Below, in pieces: positions 1 through 5,326 of a stretch of 5,326 bases of DNA (the first letter of the stretch is position 1; each line of letters starts with the position of its first letter). The translations under genes were made by a program, and so were the position numbers. The stretch spans positions 1-5,326 of the forward strand of contig JAPPDN010000111.1 in the NCBI GenBank assembly GCA_028824575.1. Direction: 5' to 3'. Under the pieces are notes generated by a model that made no database searches, was not told the origin of the DNA, and saw nothing but the letters and a program-made list of their open reading frames with translations. The DNA is from Candidatus Poribacteria bacterium. GTDB lineage: Bacteria; Poribacteria; WGA-4E; WGA-3G.

Positions 1-458
1 CGTATTTCACTGAGATAGTAAAGCGTCATAACCGTGCGTTCACTATCAGGGAGTTTTTCGAGAAGCTTTTGGACGAGTTCGCGGCGATACTCGGTTGCGT
101 TTATATCCTGATGTTCGGACACATAACGCGTATAAGAGGATGCTTCTATCTCGTTCACAGGTATGGTCTCTAACGATTGTGGGACAGGTTTTTGCTCTCG
201 TAGCCACTTGACGCTGAGTCGATTTGCAATGACATACAACCACCCAGCGAATAGATTCGGATTCTTGAGCGTCGAAAGTTTTTTATATGCCTGTAGGAAG
301 GTGTCTTGCGTAACTTCTTCAGCATAATGAAAATCACCAATTTTTCGCCAGACGAGCGCGTGGACACTCTTTTGGTACCTTTCGACCAAAGTGTTAAATG
401 CGGTGGTGTCGCCAGATAAGATATCATCGATTAACTGAGCATCGTTTTCTTGTTTCAT
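1..458 (-). CDS. ECF-type RNA polymerase sigma factor, N-terminal part (cut by window edge)
   Basis: A reading frame from ATG at 458-456 runs without a stop to base 1 (152 complete codons), so the gene continues beyond the window. The translation begins MKQENDAQLIDDILSGD. It has the sigma-70 region 2 pattern at about residues 20-90: FNTLVERYQKSVHALVWRK, then AEEVTQDTFLQAYKKL, then a GWLYVIANRL segment. The start of region 4 is at about 128-152 (KLLEKLPDSERTVMTLYYL). Region 2 binds the core polymerase and the -10 element, and region 4 binds the -35 element. The start is supported by AGGA at 469-466, 7 bases upstream. It is closely similar to the sigma factor at 3969-2638 (shared QKSVHAL.WRKIGDFH.AEEVTQDTF), so the two are paralogues. 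Whether it also carries a membrane helix and sensor domain cannot be seen. A conserved promoter-like block lies at 586-533. Confidence 0.93.
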   Translation of the reverse strand, partial: MKQENDAQLIDDILSGDTTAFNTLVERYQKSVHALVWRKIGDFHYAEEVTQDTFLQAYKKLSTLKNPNLFAGWLYVIANRLSVKWLREQKPVPQSLETIPVNEIEASSYTRYVSEHQDINATEYRRELVQKLLEKLPDSERTVMTLYYLSEI

Positions 459-465
459 GGAACTA

Positions 466-469
466 TCCT
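466..469 (-). promoter_or_regulatory. Ribosome binding site of the partial sigma factor gene
   Basis: On the minus strand AGGA lies 7 bases before the ATG at 458. This fixes the start of a gene that has no stop codon inside the window. Confidence 0.6.
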
Positions 470-532
470 GACCAAGGGATTTAATCGCGTTGGTATGCGT
501 TAAGACCTTTAACTGAACAACTCATACAGTAT

Positions 533-586
533 TATATTATAAAAGACGCGATTTTGGGGGAAAAAACGTGCATTGTGCGAAAAAAA
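533..586 (-). promoter_or_regulatory. Conserved 54-bp promoter-like block, copy 1 (upstream of sigma factor)
   Basis: Read on the minus strand, the order is seven T (586-580), six variable bases, ATGCACGT (573-566), a 15-base spacer ending AAAAT, CGCGTCT (550-544), then TTTATAATATA (543-533). The same elements with identical spacing recur at 1821-1768, and I count 41 of 54 positions identical. CGTCT resembles the -10 element of ECF sigma promoters and would suit an autoregulated sigma gene. TATAAT at 541-536 alternatively suggests a housekeeping -10, but no TTGACA-like -35 lies at the right distance. The implied leader to the ATG at 458 is about 70-80 bases. The promoter role is inference; the conservation is seen directly. 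Confidence 0.6.
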
Positions 587-605
587 TCGTGTTCTTACAG
601 AAACG
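580..605 (-). terminator. Possible weak intrinsic terminator after the beta-propeller gene
   Basis: On the minus strand CGTTTCT (605-599), loop GTA and AGAACACG (595-588) form a 7-bp stem with one bulged C. It is followed after one A by seven T (586-580), and starts about 32 bases after the TAG stop at 640-638. The stem is weak. The T run is also part of the conserved promoter-like block, whose second copy has no such hairpin, so the T run may have another purpose. Confidence 0.3.
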
Positions 606-637
606 CGTTGTTTTTCCTTGTGGATTGGAGTGGTTAA

Positions 638-1648
638 CTATTCGTGTTGCTTGAGTTTGCCCCAAAGTGTTGTCATTTTTTTCGCGCTTGGTGAAACAGA
701 GAAGAACGGCTCTGGCACCCACGCAGGCGATATATTCATTGAGAGATGCGTCGTAAGCTGAATGGATTCTGTGTGTTCTTCGCCAGCAGCATCGACAACG
801 TAGAGAAAAGTCTTGTGCTGGACTTCTAAATTATCCGAAACATAAGCGATCCACTTTCCATCCGGCGACCATGCTGGGGCGTACTTCATGAATACACGTC
901 CCCCAGGAACGCGCCCGCCAAGCGTTACACGACGGAGTTTCCCACTCTCTACATCTACAATCGCAATTTTGGGTCCTATCCCAAGTTCCCAAGTGGAAAA
1001 GGCAATCTTCTTACTATCAGGAGACCATGCCGCACCGCGTCCCTTCTCCACAGCCGTTGCCAGCCGTCTCGGCTTTCTTCCATCAGCAGATACAATATAG
1101 AGGTAAACACGTTTGTGAGGTGGGTCAGGTTGGAGTGTATTGTACGCGATCCATTGTCCATCCGGAGACCAAGCGGGCCCCCAATCGCTCCCACCCTTGG
1201 TCAATTGGGTGAGTTTTTCGCCGTTTATACCCATCTTGTAGATCCGATACTCGCCCCTTCGATCAGAAATAAAAGCGATTTCCGTCCCGTCTGGTGACCA
1301 TGTCGGGGTTGTGTCGTTGGCGGGGAGATCCGTGAGTTGCCAACGTTGTTGGGTGCGCATATCCATGACATGGATATTATAAAAGGCGGCATTTTCATTG
1401 GAGGCATAAGCCAAGTAGCGTCCATTCGGAGACCATCTCGCGTGAATCTCATCTGCGGGTCCGTCAAGGAGTACTTGAAGATTACCGCCATGCCTATCTA
1501 TCATATAGATGTCATAGTTGCCATTCCTGTTAGTAGAGAAGGAGATATATTCAGAACCTATATCTTGTGCTACGACGTTTATCGTCAGTAGGACATTACT
1601 CAATAACATCAGCATTATGAATACTGGATACACACATTTATTTTTCAT
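638..1648 (-). CDS. Secreted TolB-like beta-propeller protein (PD40/WD40-like repeats)
   Basis: This 336-residue protein starts at ATG 1648-1646 and ends at TAG 640-638. Residues 1-27 form a typical Sec signal peptide: a basic MKNK start, a hydrophobic core, and probable cleavage near VVAQ. The rest is a series of PD40 blades, each marked by a WSPDG-like turn followed by a hydrophobic strand such as IAFIS or IAYVS. The Trp residues are at about 72, 117, 160, 208, 260 and 310, giving about six blades, as in TolB-type propellers. The last blade has degraded to WVPEP and is followed by a short basic tail. TolB itself works with Pal in the periplasm, but no pal, tolA or tolQR gene is nearby and there is no TolB N-terminal domain. 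It should therefore be called a TolB-like propeller, probably a periplasmic or surface binding protein of unknown ligand. It has its own conserved promoter-like block at 1821-1768. Confidence 0.9.
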   Translation of the reverse strand: MKNKCVYPVFIMLMLLSNVLLTINVVAQDIGSEYISFSTNRNGNYDIYMIDRHGGNLQVLLDGPADEIHARWSPNGRYLAYASNENAAFYNIHVMDMRTQQRWQLTDLPANDTTPTWSPDGTEIAFISDRRGEYRIYKMGINGEKLTQLTKGGSDWGPAWSPDGQWIAYNTLQPDPPHKRVYLYIVSADGRKPRRLATAVEKGRGAAWSPDSKKIAFSTWELGIGPKIAIVDVESGKLRRVTLGGRVPGGRVFMKYAPAWSPDGKWIAYVSDNLEVQHKTFLYVVDAAGEEHTESIQLTTHLSMNISPAWVPEPFFSVSPSAKKMTTLWGKLKQHE

Positions 1649-1658
1649 TTCAGGAATA

Positions 1659-1664
1659 CCCTCC
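1659..1664 (-). promoter_or_regulatory. Ribosome binding site deciding the propeller start
   Basis: GGAGGG on the minus strand lies 10 bases before ATG 1648. A longer reading from TTG at 1666 would put this Shine-Dalgarno sequence inside the coding region and add MEGIPE before the signal peptide. The ATG at 1648 is therefore preferred. Confidence 0.7.
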
Positions 1665-1767
1665 AATTCATTATCTTAATGCAGTCAGGATTTAAATTCT
1701 ATTTTTTCCCGAGAGCCATTCAGTTTAAAAAAATTATTGCATTTCACACCTTTTTTCTTACCTATCG

Positions 1768-1821
1768 TACATTATTAAAGACGCGATTTTTTAATCAGAA
1801 ACGTGCATAATGGTAAAAAAA
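1768..1821 (-). promoter_or_regulatory. Conserved 54-bp promoter-like block, copy 2 (upstream of beta-propeller gene)
   Basis: Read on the minus strand, the order is seven T (1821-1815), six variable bases, ATGCACGT (1808-1801), a 15-base spacer, CGCGTCT (1785-1779), then TTAATAATGTA (1778-1768). Spacing is identical to copy 1 at 586-533. It lies about 120 bases before the ATG at 1648, which leaves a long leader in which I see no riboswitch or strong hairpin. Sharing of this block by a sigma factor gene and a secreted propeller gene suggests common control. Confidence 0.6.
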
Positions 1822-1922
1822 GATATAAAACTTGAACTTTAGCCAAAATCGAACAAGAGCGATGTTATACCATCTCTAAAAATTTATATCGCATTCGCCG
1901 CACCGTCCACGCAGACTCGGTA

Positions 1923-1944
1923 GGTGCGGTTTCCTAACCGTACC
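1923..1944. repeat. Palindromic REP-like hairpin, copy A
   Basis: GGTGCGGTT (1923-1931), loop TCCT, AACCGTACC (1936-1944) gives a 9-bp stem with one G-T pair. It shares its pattern with copies at 1994-2015 and 2497-2518. It sits at the left outer end of the nested repeat region. Confidence 0.75.
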
Positions 1945-1993
1945 ATAAGTGTCAATTTTAGAAATAATGACCATCTCAGACCCAGGCCCGGTA

Positions 1994-2015
1994 GGTTCGG
2001 TTTCCTAACCGAACC
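1994..2015. repeat. Palindromic REP-like hairpin, copy B
   Basis: GGTTCGGTT (1994-2002), loop TCCT, AACCGAACC (2007-2015) is a perfect 9-bp stem. Relative to copy A both arms changed together (G/T to T/A), so pairing is kept. This suggests selection for the hairpin or copying from another family member. Confidence 0.75.
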
Positions 2016-2049
2016 GGATACTCCGCGAAAACCTTGAAGACTTCAAGAA

Positions 2050-2464
2050 TTCTCTTCAGTCCTGTAGGTTGGGTTGAACGGATGCCACCGAAACCCTAAA
2101 ATCAGAGAAAAACACAATGTTCTCCAGATACGCCACACCCACCAGAGATCGAGTGAAACCCAACGCTTTGGAAACCTTGAAGGTTCCGAGACCCTGACAG
2201 CGTAAAGTTGGGTTGAACGGATGCCACCGAAACCCTAAAATCAGAGAAAAACACAATGTTCTCCAGATACGCCACACCCACCAGAGATCGAGTGAAACCC
2301 AACGCTTTGGAAACCTTGAAGGTTCCGAGACCCTGACAGCGTAAAGTTGGGTTTCACTACGTTCACGAATAGATAGGGTCGGATATTGACTTTCAGGGGT
2401 GTTTGACCTGTCAACAGTCCACTTCTCAACGCCGTTCAACCCAACCTACGGGACTTCAAGAGAA
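2050..2464. mobile_element. MITE-like non-autonomous element with about 33-bp terminal inverted repeats
   Basis: The left end 2050-2081 and right end 2432-2464 are inverted copies, matching at about 30 of 33 aligned positions. GTAGGTTGGGTTGAACGG (2064-2081) is exact against 2432-2449. The interior holds the 139-bp tandem duplication and no transposase gene. I see no convincing target-site duplication at the outer edges. A short palindrome (CTTGAA, GAC, TTCAAG at 2033-2047) abuts the left end. The element type is inferred from structure alone; a decayed insertion sequence or a fold-back repeat is also possible. Confidence 0.5.
2068..2353. repeat. Perfect 139-bp tandem duplication plus 8-bp third start
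   Basis: Bases 2068-2206 and 2207-2345 appear identical over all 139 positions. A third copy begins with GTTGGGTT at 2346-2353 and then diverges. Each unit contains GTGAAACCCAAC (2153-2164 and 2292-2303), which is the reverse complement of GTTGGGTTTCAC at 2346-2357, so larger hairpins can form. The period is not a multiple of three, so an ORF through both copies changes frame. Perfect identity suggests recent duplication. Confidence 0.9.
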
Positions 2465-2496
2465 AACCACTGAAAATCTACTAAATTGACACTTAT

Positions 2497-2518
2497 GGTG
2501 CGGTTTCCGAACCGTACC
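2497..2518. repeat. Palindromic REP-like hairpin, copy C
   Basis: GGTGCGGTT (2497-2505), loop TCCG, AACCGTACC (2510-2518) has the same arms as copy A with a different loop base. It lies at the right outer end of the repeat region, about 120 bases after the stop of the sigma gene, and might act as a transcript 3' end stabiliser. Confidence 0.75.
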
Positions 2519-2637
2519 GGATATGATCAAAAATATTAGATGCTTTTAAAGAGAAATTCTTAACCAGCATTGGTATTATATAGATGGGGTTACACTGAAG
2601 CGTTGATATCTGGGTTGGGTTTCGCAGTAGATAAGCG

Positions 2638-3969
2638 TTATCTTGGTGTAGAGTCTATAGAGATCGTTGCGAGAAAGGAATTAACCTTACTTTTCCCGCT
2701 GAACGAATTACCGGTAGCCCCTAACTTAAAACGTCCGCCTTTATCAAAACGGTACGTGAGTCGCCCCGATTTACCGGGGACGATCCCTGATGCTGCAGTG
2801 AGTATAACTTTGGGCATTCCGTCCGCGGCGAGTGCGCTGTCGTTTTCAAACAGGATGAAAGCCCCCGCAGCCTCTGCACTCCCGATCCAGAGCTCAACAG
2901 TGAGGACACCGCCATCCTTAAACGCTGTCGCATCAATCTCAACGACAGTGTAATCTTGATATTCAGCGTCTGGAGTCCGAAAAACACTCAAAATATCCCG
3001 CGAAGGCTCCGCGTCGTCGAGTGTAACGATCCGTGTCTGTGCAGTGAGAAATCTTGGCACATATTCGGATTGATTCATGCTTGGGGTGAACCCACTGCCT
3101 TTGTTAGGTATAGTAGACTTGCCGATTTGGGCGCGCACATCCGGTTTCGATGCGAGATTCAGGACAATCGGTGTATCAATGAGTTCTACTGTCATCTCCG
3201 ATGTGGCATCGAAGTTGTAAGGCTGCTGGAAACGCGTTAGATACGCATTGCTGACACCAAGTGCCAACACCACGAGGGCAAGGGTTGAAGCAGCGATTGC
3301 CCACGGAATGAACGGTTTACCACCGGAGGGGACCACGGGTTCAATGCGTGAGATTTCTTGCATGATATTCTCGGTGAGATTCGCCCTGATTTGGAACCCT
3401 TCGAGTGCTTCTCGGATTATAGGTTCGGCTTTTTTAAGACGAAGCCGGGCGCGACGGAGCCGACTTTTAATGGTACTCGCCGACACACCTAAAAACCGGC
3501 TAATCTCTTCAACCGTCATTTCTCCGAAGTAGTGGAGTGTAACAACAGTACGTTCACTTTCTCGGAGCCGTGCAAGCAATTTGTGGGCGATACTGCGCTG
3601 TGCTTCTGTCGCAGCCTTTGCCTGCTCCTCGGCGATGTATTGAGAATACGTCATCTTTTCTATCAGGGCGGGGTCGGTTTCCTCCAACGATTGCGTCTGC
3701 ATCCGTTTCTTTCTAAGCCAGGCGTGACACTGGCGTGAAGCGATTCTATACAGCCATCCCTCAAACCGATGTGGATCCTTCAGGGTCCCCAGTTTCTTAT
3801 AGACCAGCAGGAAGGTGTCCTGTGTAACCTCTTCAGCGATGTGGAAATCCCCTATCTTCCGCCATGCAAGCGCGTGGACAGACTTTTGGTATTTTTTTAC
3901 CAAATGAGCGAAAGCACTTTGGTCGCCTGCAAGGCTTTGTTGGATGAGTTCGACATCATTGTTTCCCAT
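2638..3969 (-). CDS. ECF sigma factor with a membrane helix and a C-terminal sensor-like domain
   Basis: This 443-residue protein starts at ATG 3969-3967 and ends at TAA 2640-2638. A normal ECF sigma factor has about 170-200 residues. Region 2 lies at about 21-90 (FAHLVKKYQKSVHALAWRK, AEEVTQDTFLLVYKKL, FEGWLYRIASRQ). Region 4 with its helix-turn-helix lies at about 131-180 (ESERTVVTLHYF, then MTVEEISRFLGVSASTIKSR). Residues about 219-244 form one hydrophobic helix (WAIAASTLALVVLALGVS), predicted to anchor the protein with the sigma part in the cytoplasm. Residues about 310-441 form a beta-rich domain homologous to the C-terminus of the selenoprotein upstream (YQDYTVV.ID.TAFKDGGVLT, F.LGATG). 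No separate anti-sigma gene is visible, so the tethered tail may itself control the sigma factor; this is inference. The gene follows the selenoprotein by 40 bases, probably in one operon. Confidence 0.93.
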   Translation of the reverse strand: MGNNDVELIQQSLAGDQSAFAHLVKKYQKSVHALAWRKIGDFHIAEEVTQDTFLLVYKKLGTLKDPHRFEGWLYRIASRQCHAWLRKKRMQTQSLEETDPALIEKMTYSQYIAEEQAKAATEAQRSIAHKLLARLRESERTVVTLHYFGEMTVEEISRFLGVSASTIKSRLRRARLRLKKAEPIIREALEGFQIRANLTENIMQEISRIEPVVPSGGKPFIPWAIAASTLALVVLALGVSNAYLTRFQQPYNFDATSEMTVELIDTPIVLNLASKPDVRAQIGKSTIPNKGSGFTPSMNQSEYVPRFLTAQTRIVTLDDAEPSRDILSVFRTPDAEYQDYTVVEIDATAFKDGGVLTVELWIGSAEAAGAFILFENDSALAADGMPKVILTAASGIVPGKSGRLTYRFDKGGRFKLGATGNSFSGKSKVNSFLATISIDSTPR

Positions 3970-3973
3970 AGAT

Positions 3974-3978
3974 CACCT
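3974..3978 (-). promoter_or_regulatory. Ribosome binding site of the membrane sigma factor gene
   Basis: AGGTG on the minus strand lies 4 bases before ATG 3969. Spacing is a little short, but it is the only good candidate. It lies within the 40-base gap after the selenoprotein stop, consistent with co-transcription. Confidence 0.5.
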
Positions 3979-3984
3979 ATAAAT

Positions 3985-4003
3985 AGCAAGCAGTGGTCTT
4001 GCT
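3985..4003 (-). other. Small hairpin between selenoprotein and sigma genes
   Basis: AGCAAG, a 7-base loop and CTTGCT form a 6-bp stem in the 40-base intergenic gap, just upstream of the sigma ribosome binding site. No T run follows on the minus strand, so it is not a convincing terminator. It could modulate relative expression of the two genes, which is speculation. Confidence 0.35.
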
Positions 4004-4009
4004 TACCGA

Positions 4010-5326
4010 TCAATTTTCGTTGCTCTTTTCTGGTGTAGGTTTCACAGAAAATTCAGCGAGGAAACCGTTGATTTTGCCTTTCTCACTGAGCCAACTGCCT
4101 GTAGCCCCTAACCGAAAAACGTTGCCTTGCTGAAAAGGATACTCAATTGTGCCTTTTGTGCCGGGAGGAACATCCCACGCCGAGATAAGCGCACCATCAG
4201 GTGCCCCTTCTGTGGGAAGCTCAGTATTACCATCATAAAGATCAAACGAACCAGGAGATTCAGCATCACCGACTGAGATAGTAATAGTCAGCACACCTCC
4301 ATCTTTAAACGCAGTTGTATCAATTGCAACGACGGTATAGTCTTGATACCCCTGTCCGGGTGCCCGAAAAATGCTGAGAACTTCTTGCTCAGGATGCTCA
4401 CGGGTAAGCACAACGCTCAAACCGTCATTAGCAATCGCACCGGATTTGACAGCCGTTCCAAGGAAAGTATTCCAATCCATTGATGGCGGTTCCCGGGCAG
4501 GTTCAGGCAAGCCCGGACGTTTCTCATCTAAGGATTCTTGGAGAAACAAAAGGTAACCTTTTGGTCCGTTGTACGGAGAAATCCGTTCATTGACTGGAAG
4601 TCTGCCCATCACATCAAGATCCGTTGAGATCACTAAAGAATCTGCGGGGGAACGTAACTTCCATCCCTTCATGATTGCCTGTGCTAATGGATGCGTTTGG
4701 TCAAACGGTTTAAAGCCTTGCTGGATTCTCGCCGCAATGAAGGCTCGCTTATTCGGGGTACGTCCTAATTCTACATTTGATACCCAAGTATTGATGAAAT
4801 TTTCGTTCACGAATTTGATGATACTGTCATCGGAGAGGACACCTGCCCTCAGGCTTTTGCCGCTCCCTCAGCACGACTCATCAACTAACGGCCCATCTAT
4901 GGAGATGGCATGAATCGGTTTCTGTTGTGCTTGTGCCTGCGCCAGTACCTGTTCGGGTGGCACCCAATTAATTCGTTCCGATTTGTAGAACTTATGTATC
5001 AGGGCGCGCTCGGCTTCCTCTTGGGTGATAGTTTCTGTGAATTTGATACTCTCCAGAAGCTTTTGATTTCCAGCGCGGAGTTCTATTTTCGAGCAAAAAC
5101 CGGTAGTCGTATGAAAATGGGAGTCGTTTTTATCTTGTTTCCAGTTAACATCGAAATTTATTACGCCTTCAGGGACATACATCTCAAAGAAAGCGACTTT
5201 CTCTTTAATGCGGTCAATGACAAGATGCCCTGTGAACTGAGACGGTGTAAACCACCCATCTTCGAGCTTGAACTCCGCATGGATCCGAAACACGATGTCG
5301 GCGTATTGATCGTTGTAAGCGCGCAG
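4010..5326 (-). CDS. Putative selenoprotein, thioredoxin-like Cys-Sec protein with C-terminal beta domain (5' end outside window)
   Basis: One frame runs from the window edge to TGA 4012-4010, 438 residues, with a single internal TGA (4870-4868) read as Sec at residue 153 of the visible part. There is no other stop. Residues 1-120 are an unrecognised beta-rich region (GWFTPSQFTG, VPEGVINFDVN). Residues about 136-235 look thioredoxin-like: strand KPIHAISIDG, then DESC-Sec-GSGKSLR, helix VLSDDSIIKFVNENF, strand INTWV, and SPADSLVIS with a candidate cis-proline at 227, followed by DVMGRLP. The LSDDSII..VNENF pattern recalls Thioredoxin_7/DUF255-type proteins. Residues about 303-430 repeat the C-terminal domain of the downstream sigma factor. 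Standard gene calling would give two genes, ending at 4868 and starting at GTG 4810, but that GTG has no Shine-Dalgarno and lies inside the thioredoxin fold. The substrate is unknown; a redox role for the Cys-Sec pair is inference. A nonsense mutation or sequencing error is the main alternative. Confidence 0.8.
4835..4850 (-). promoter_or_regulatory. Candidate bacterial SECIS hairpin
   Basis: On the minus strand GAGGGC (4850-4845), loop AGGT (4844-4841) and GTCCTC (4840-4835) form a 6-bp stem with one G-U pair. The loop begins 23 bases after the TGA. Bacterial SECIS elements lie within the coding region just after the UGA, with a G in the first positions of a small apical loop. The E. coli fdhF element has an AGGUCU loop recognised by SelB, at a similar but slightly shorter distance. 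Loop and spacing were read from the sequence; the SECIS role is inference. Confidence 0.65.
4868..4870 (-). other. In-frame TGA, proposed selenocysteine codon
   Basis: TGA follows TGC (Cys) and precedes GGG AGC GGC AAA. The frame is open on both sides: back to the window edge, and onward 285 codons to the TGA at 4012-4010. The other complete genes end in TAG and TAA and use TGG for their many Trp codons, with no other internal TGA, so general TGA reassignment is not indicated. Confidence 0.7.

Larger units (their letters stand above)
1923..2518. repeat. Outer inverted repeat pair framing the intergenic element
   Basis: The left arm 1923-1961 and right arm 2481-2518 are inverted copies. ACCATAAGTGTCAATT at 1942-1957 matches 2484-2499 exactly in reverse complement. 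The similarity continues through the REP-like palindromes A and C with one indel and a few changes. The 596-bp unit so framed contains the inner inverted-repeat element at 2050-2464. Confidence 0.65.
1822..2637. other. Gene-free, repeat-rich intergenic region
   Basis: No supportable gene lies here. The stretch 1822-1922 is AT-rich with no structure that I recognise. From 1923 to 2518 the sequence is built almost wholly of repeats: palindromes, nested inverted repeats and a tandem duplication, listed separately. The stretch 2519-2637 directly follows the stop of the sigma gene on the minus strand and shows no clear intrinsic terminator. The ORF spanning the tandem repeat reads the two identical copies in different frames, which argues against coding. 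Confidence 0.7.

Noticed and set aside
638..1666. The TTG start at 1666 for the propeller gene
   Set aside because: It would place the GGAGGG ribosome binding site within the coding sequence and spoil the N-terminus of a clear signal peptide.
2068..2353. CRISPR-like array
   Set aside because: The repeat unit is 139 bp in direct head-to-tail copies without spacers, and no cas gene is present.
2056..2439. A 127-residue minus-strand ORF through the repeat region, with two shorter ORFs nested in it
   Set aside because: It reads the two identical 139-bp repeats in different frames, begins and ends within the inverted repeat, and has no domain or ribosome binding site. It is a by-product of the repeat.
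2570..2953. A 127-residue plus-strand ORF opposite the sigma factor C-terminus
   Set aside because: It lies antisense to a well-supported gene, has no recognisable domain, and is explained as a shadow of the opposite strand.
4010..4810. An independent gene starting at GTG 4810
   Set aside because: It has no Shine-Dalgarno sequence, would start in the middle of a thioredoxin-like helix, and the same frame is open upstream to the TGA at 4870-4868. The joined selenoprotein reading explains more.
4868..4870. General reassignment of TGA to Trp or Gly instead of Sec
   Set aside because: Trp is coded by TGG throughout, the complete propeller and sigma genes have no internal TGA, and only one internal TGA is seen, with a SECIS-like hairpin behind it. 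Other parts of the genome cannot be seen, so this is not absolutely excluded.

Overview
The window looks like a chromosomal segment of an uncultured bacterium. The protein style (ECF sigma factors with long C-terminal extensions, PD40-repeat secreted proteins) and the short palindromic repeats around GGTNCGGTT/AACCGNACC remind me of sponge-associated Candidatus Poribacteria. That is recollection of style, not a database result. Every convincing gene lies on the minus strand, so the transcriptional order runs from high to low coordinates. I see no convincing plus-strand gene, no tRNA or rRNA, and no CRISPR array.

In order of transcription: (1) 5326-4010 is one long reading frame, open at the window edge, interrupted by a single in-frame TGA at 4870-4868. 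The TGA directly follows a Cys codon (DESC-TGA-GSGK). It is followed at the right distance by a compact hairpin with an AGGU loop, very like the loop of the E. coli fdhF SECIS. I read this as one selenoprotein gene with a vicinal Cys-Sec pair in a thioredoxin-like domain, where automatic gene calling would give two fragments. (2) Forty bases downstream, 3969-2638 encodes an ECF sigma factor followed by one membrane helix and a C-terminal domain clearly homologous to the C-terminal domain of the selenoprotein. The two genes look like one operon that shares a domain across a redox-type protein and a membrane-tethered sigma factor.

(3) About 990 bases (2637-1649) hold no gene. They contain three 9-bp-stem palindromes, two nested pairs of inverted repeats, and a perfect 139-bp tandem duplication, which together look like a non-autonomous, MITE-like element. 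(4) 1648-638 encodes a secreted beta-propeller protein of the TolB/PD40 type. (5) 458-1 is the N-terminal part of a second ECF sigma factor, paralogous to the first and running off the left edge.

Genes 4 and 5 are each preceded by the same 54-bp block with invariant internal spacing, containing ATGCACGTTT, then CGCGTCTTT, then ATAAT. This is probably a shared promoter and may define a regulon. The most interesting items are the unannotated Sec codon with its SECIS, the domain shared by selenoprotein and sigma factor, and the duplicated promoter block.
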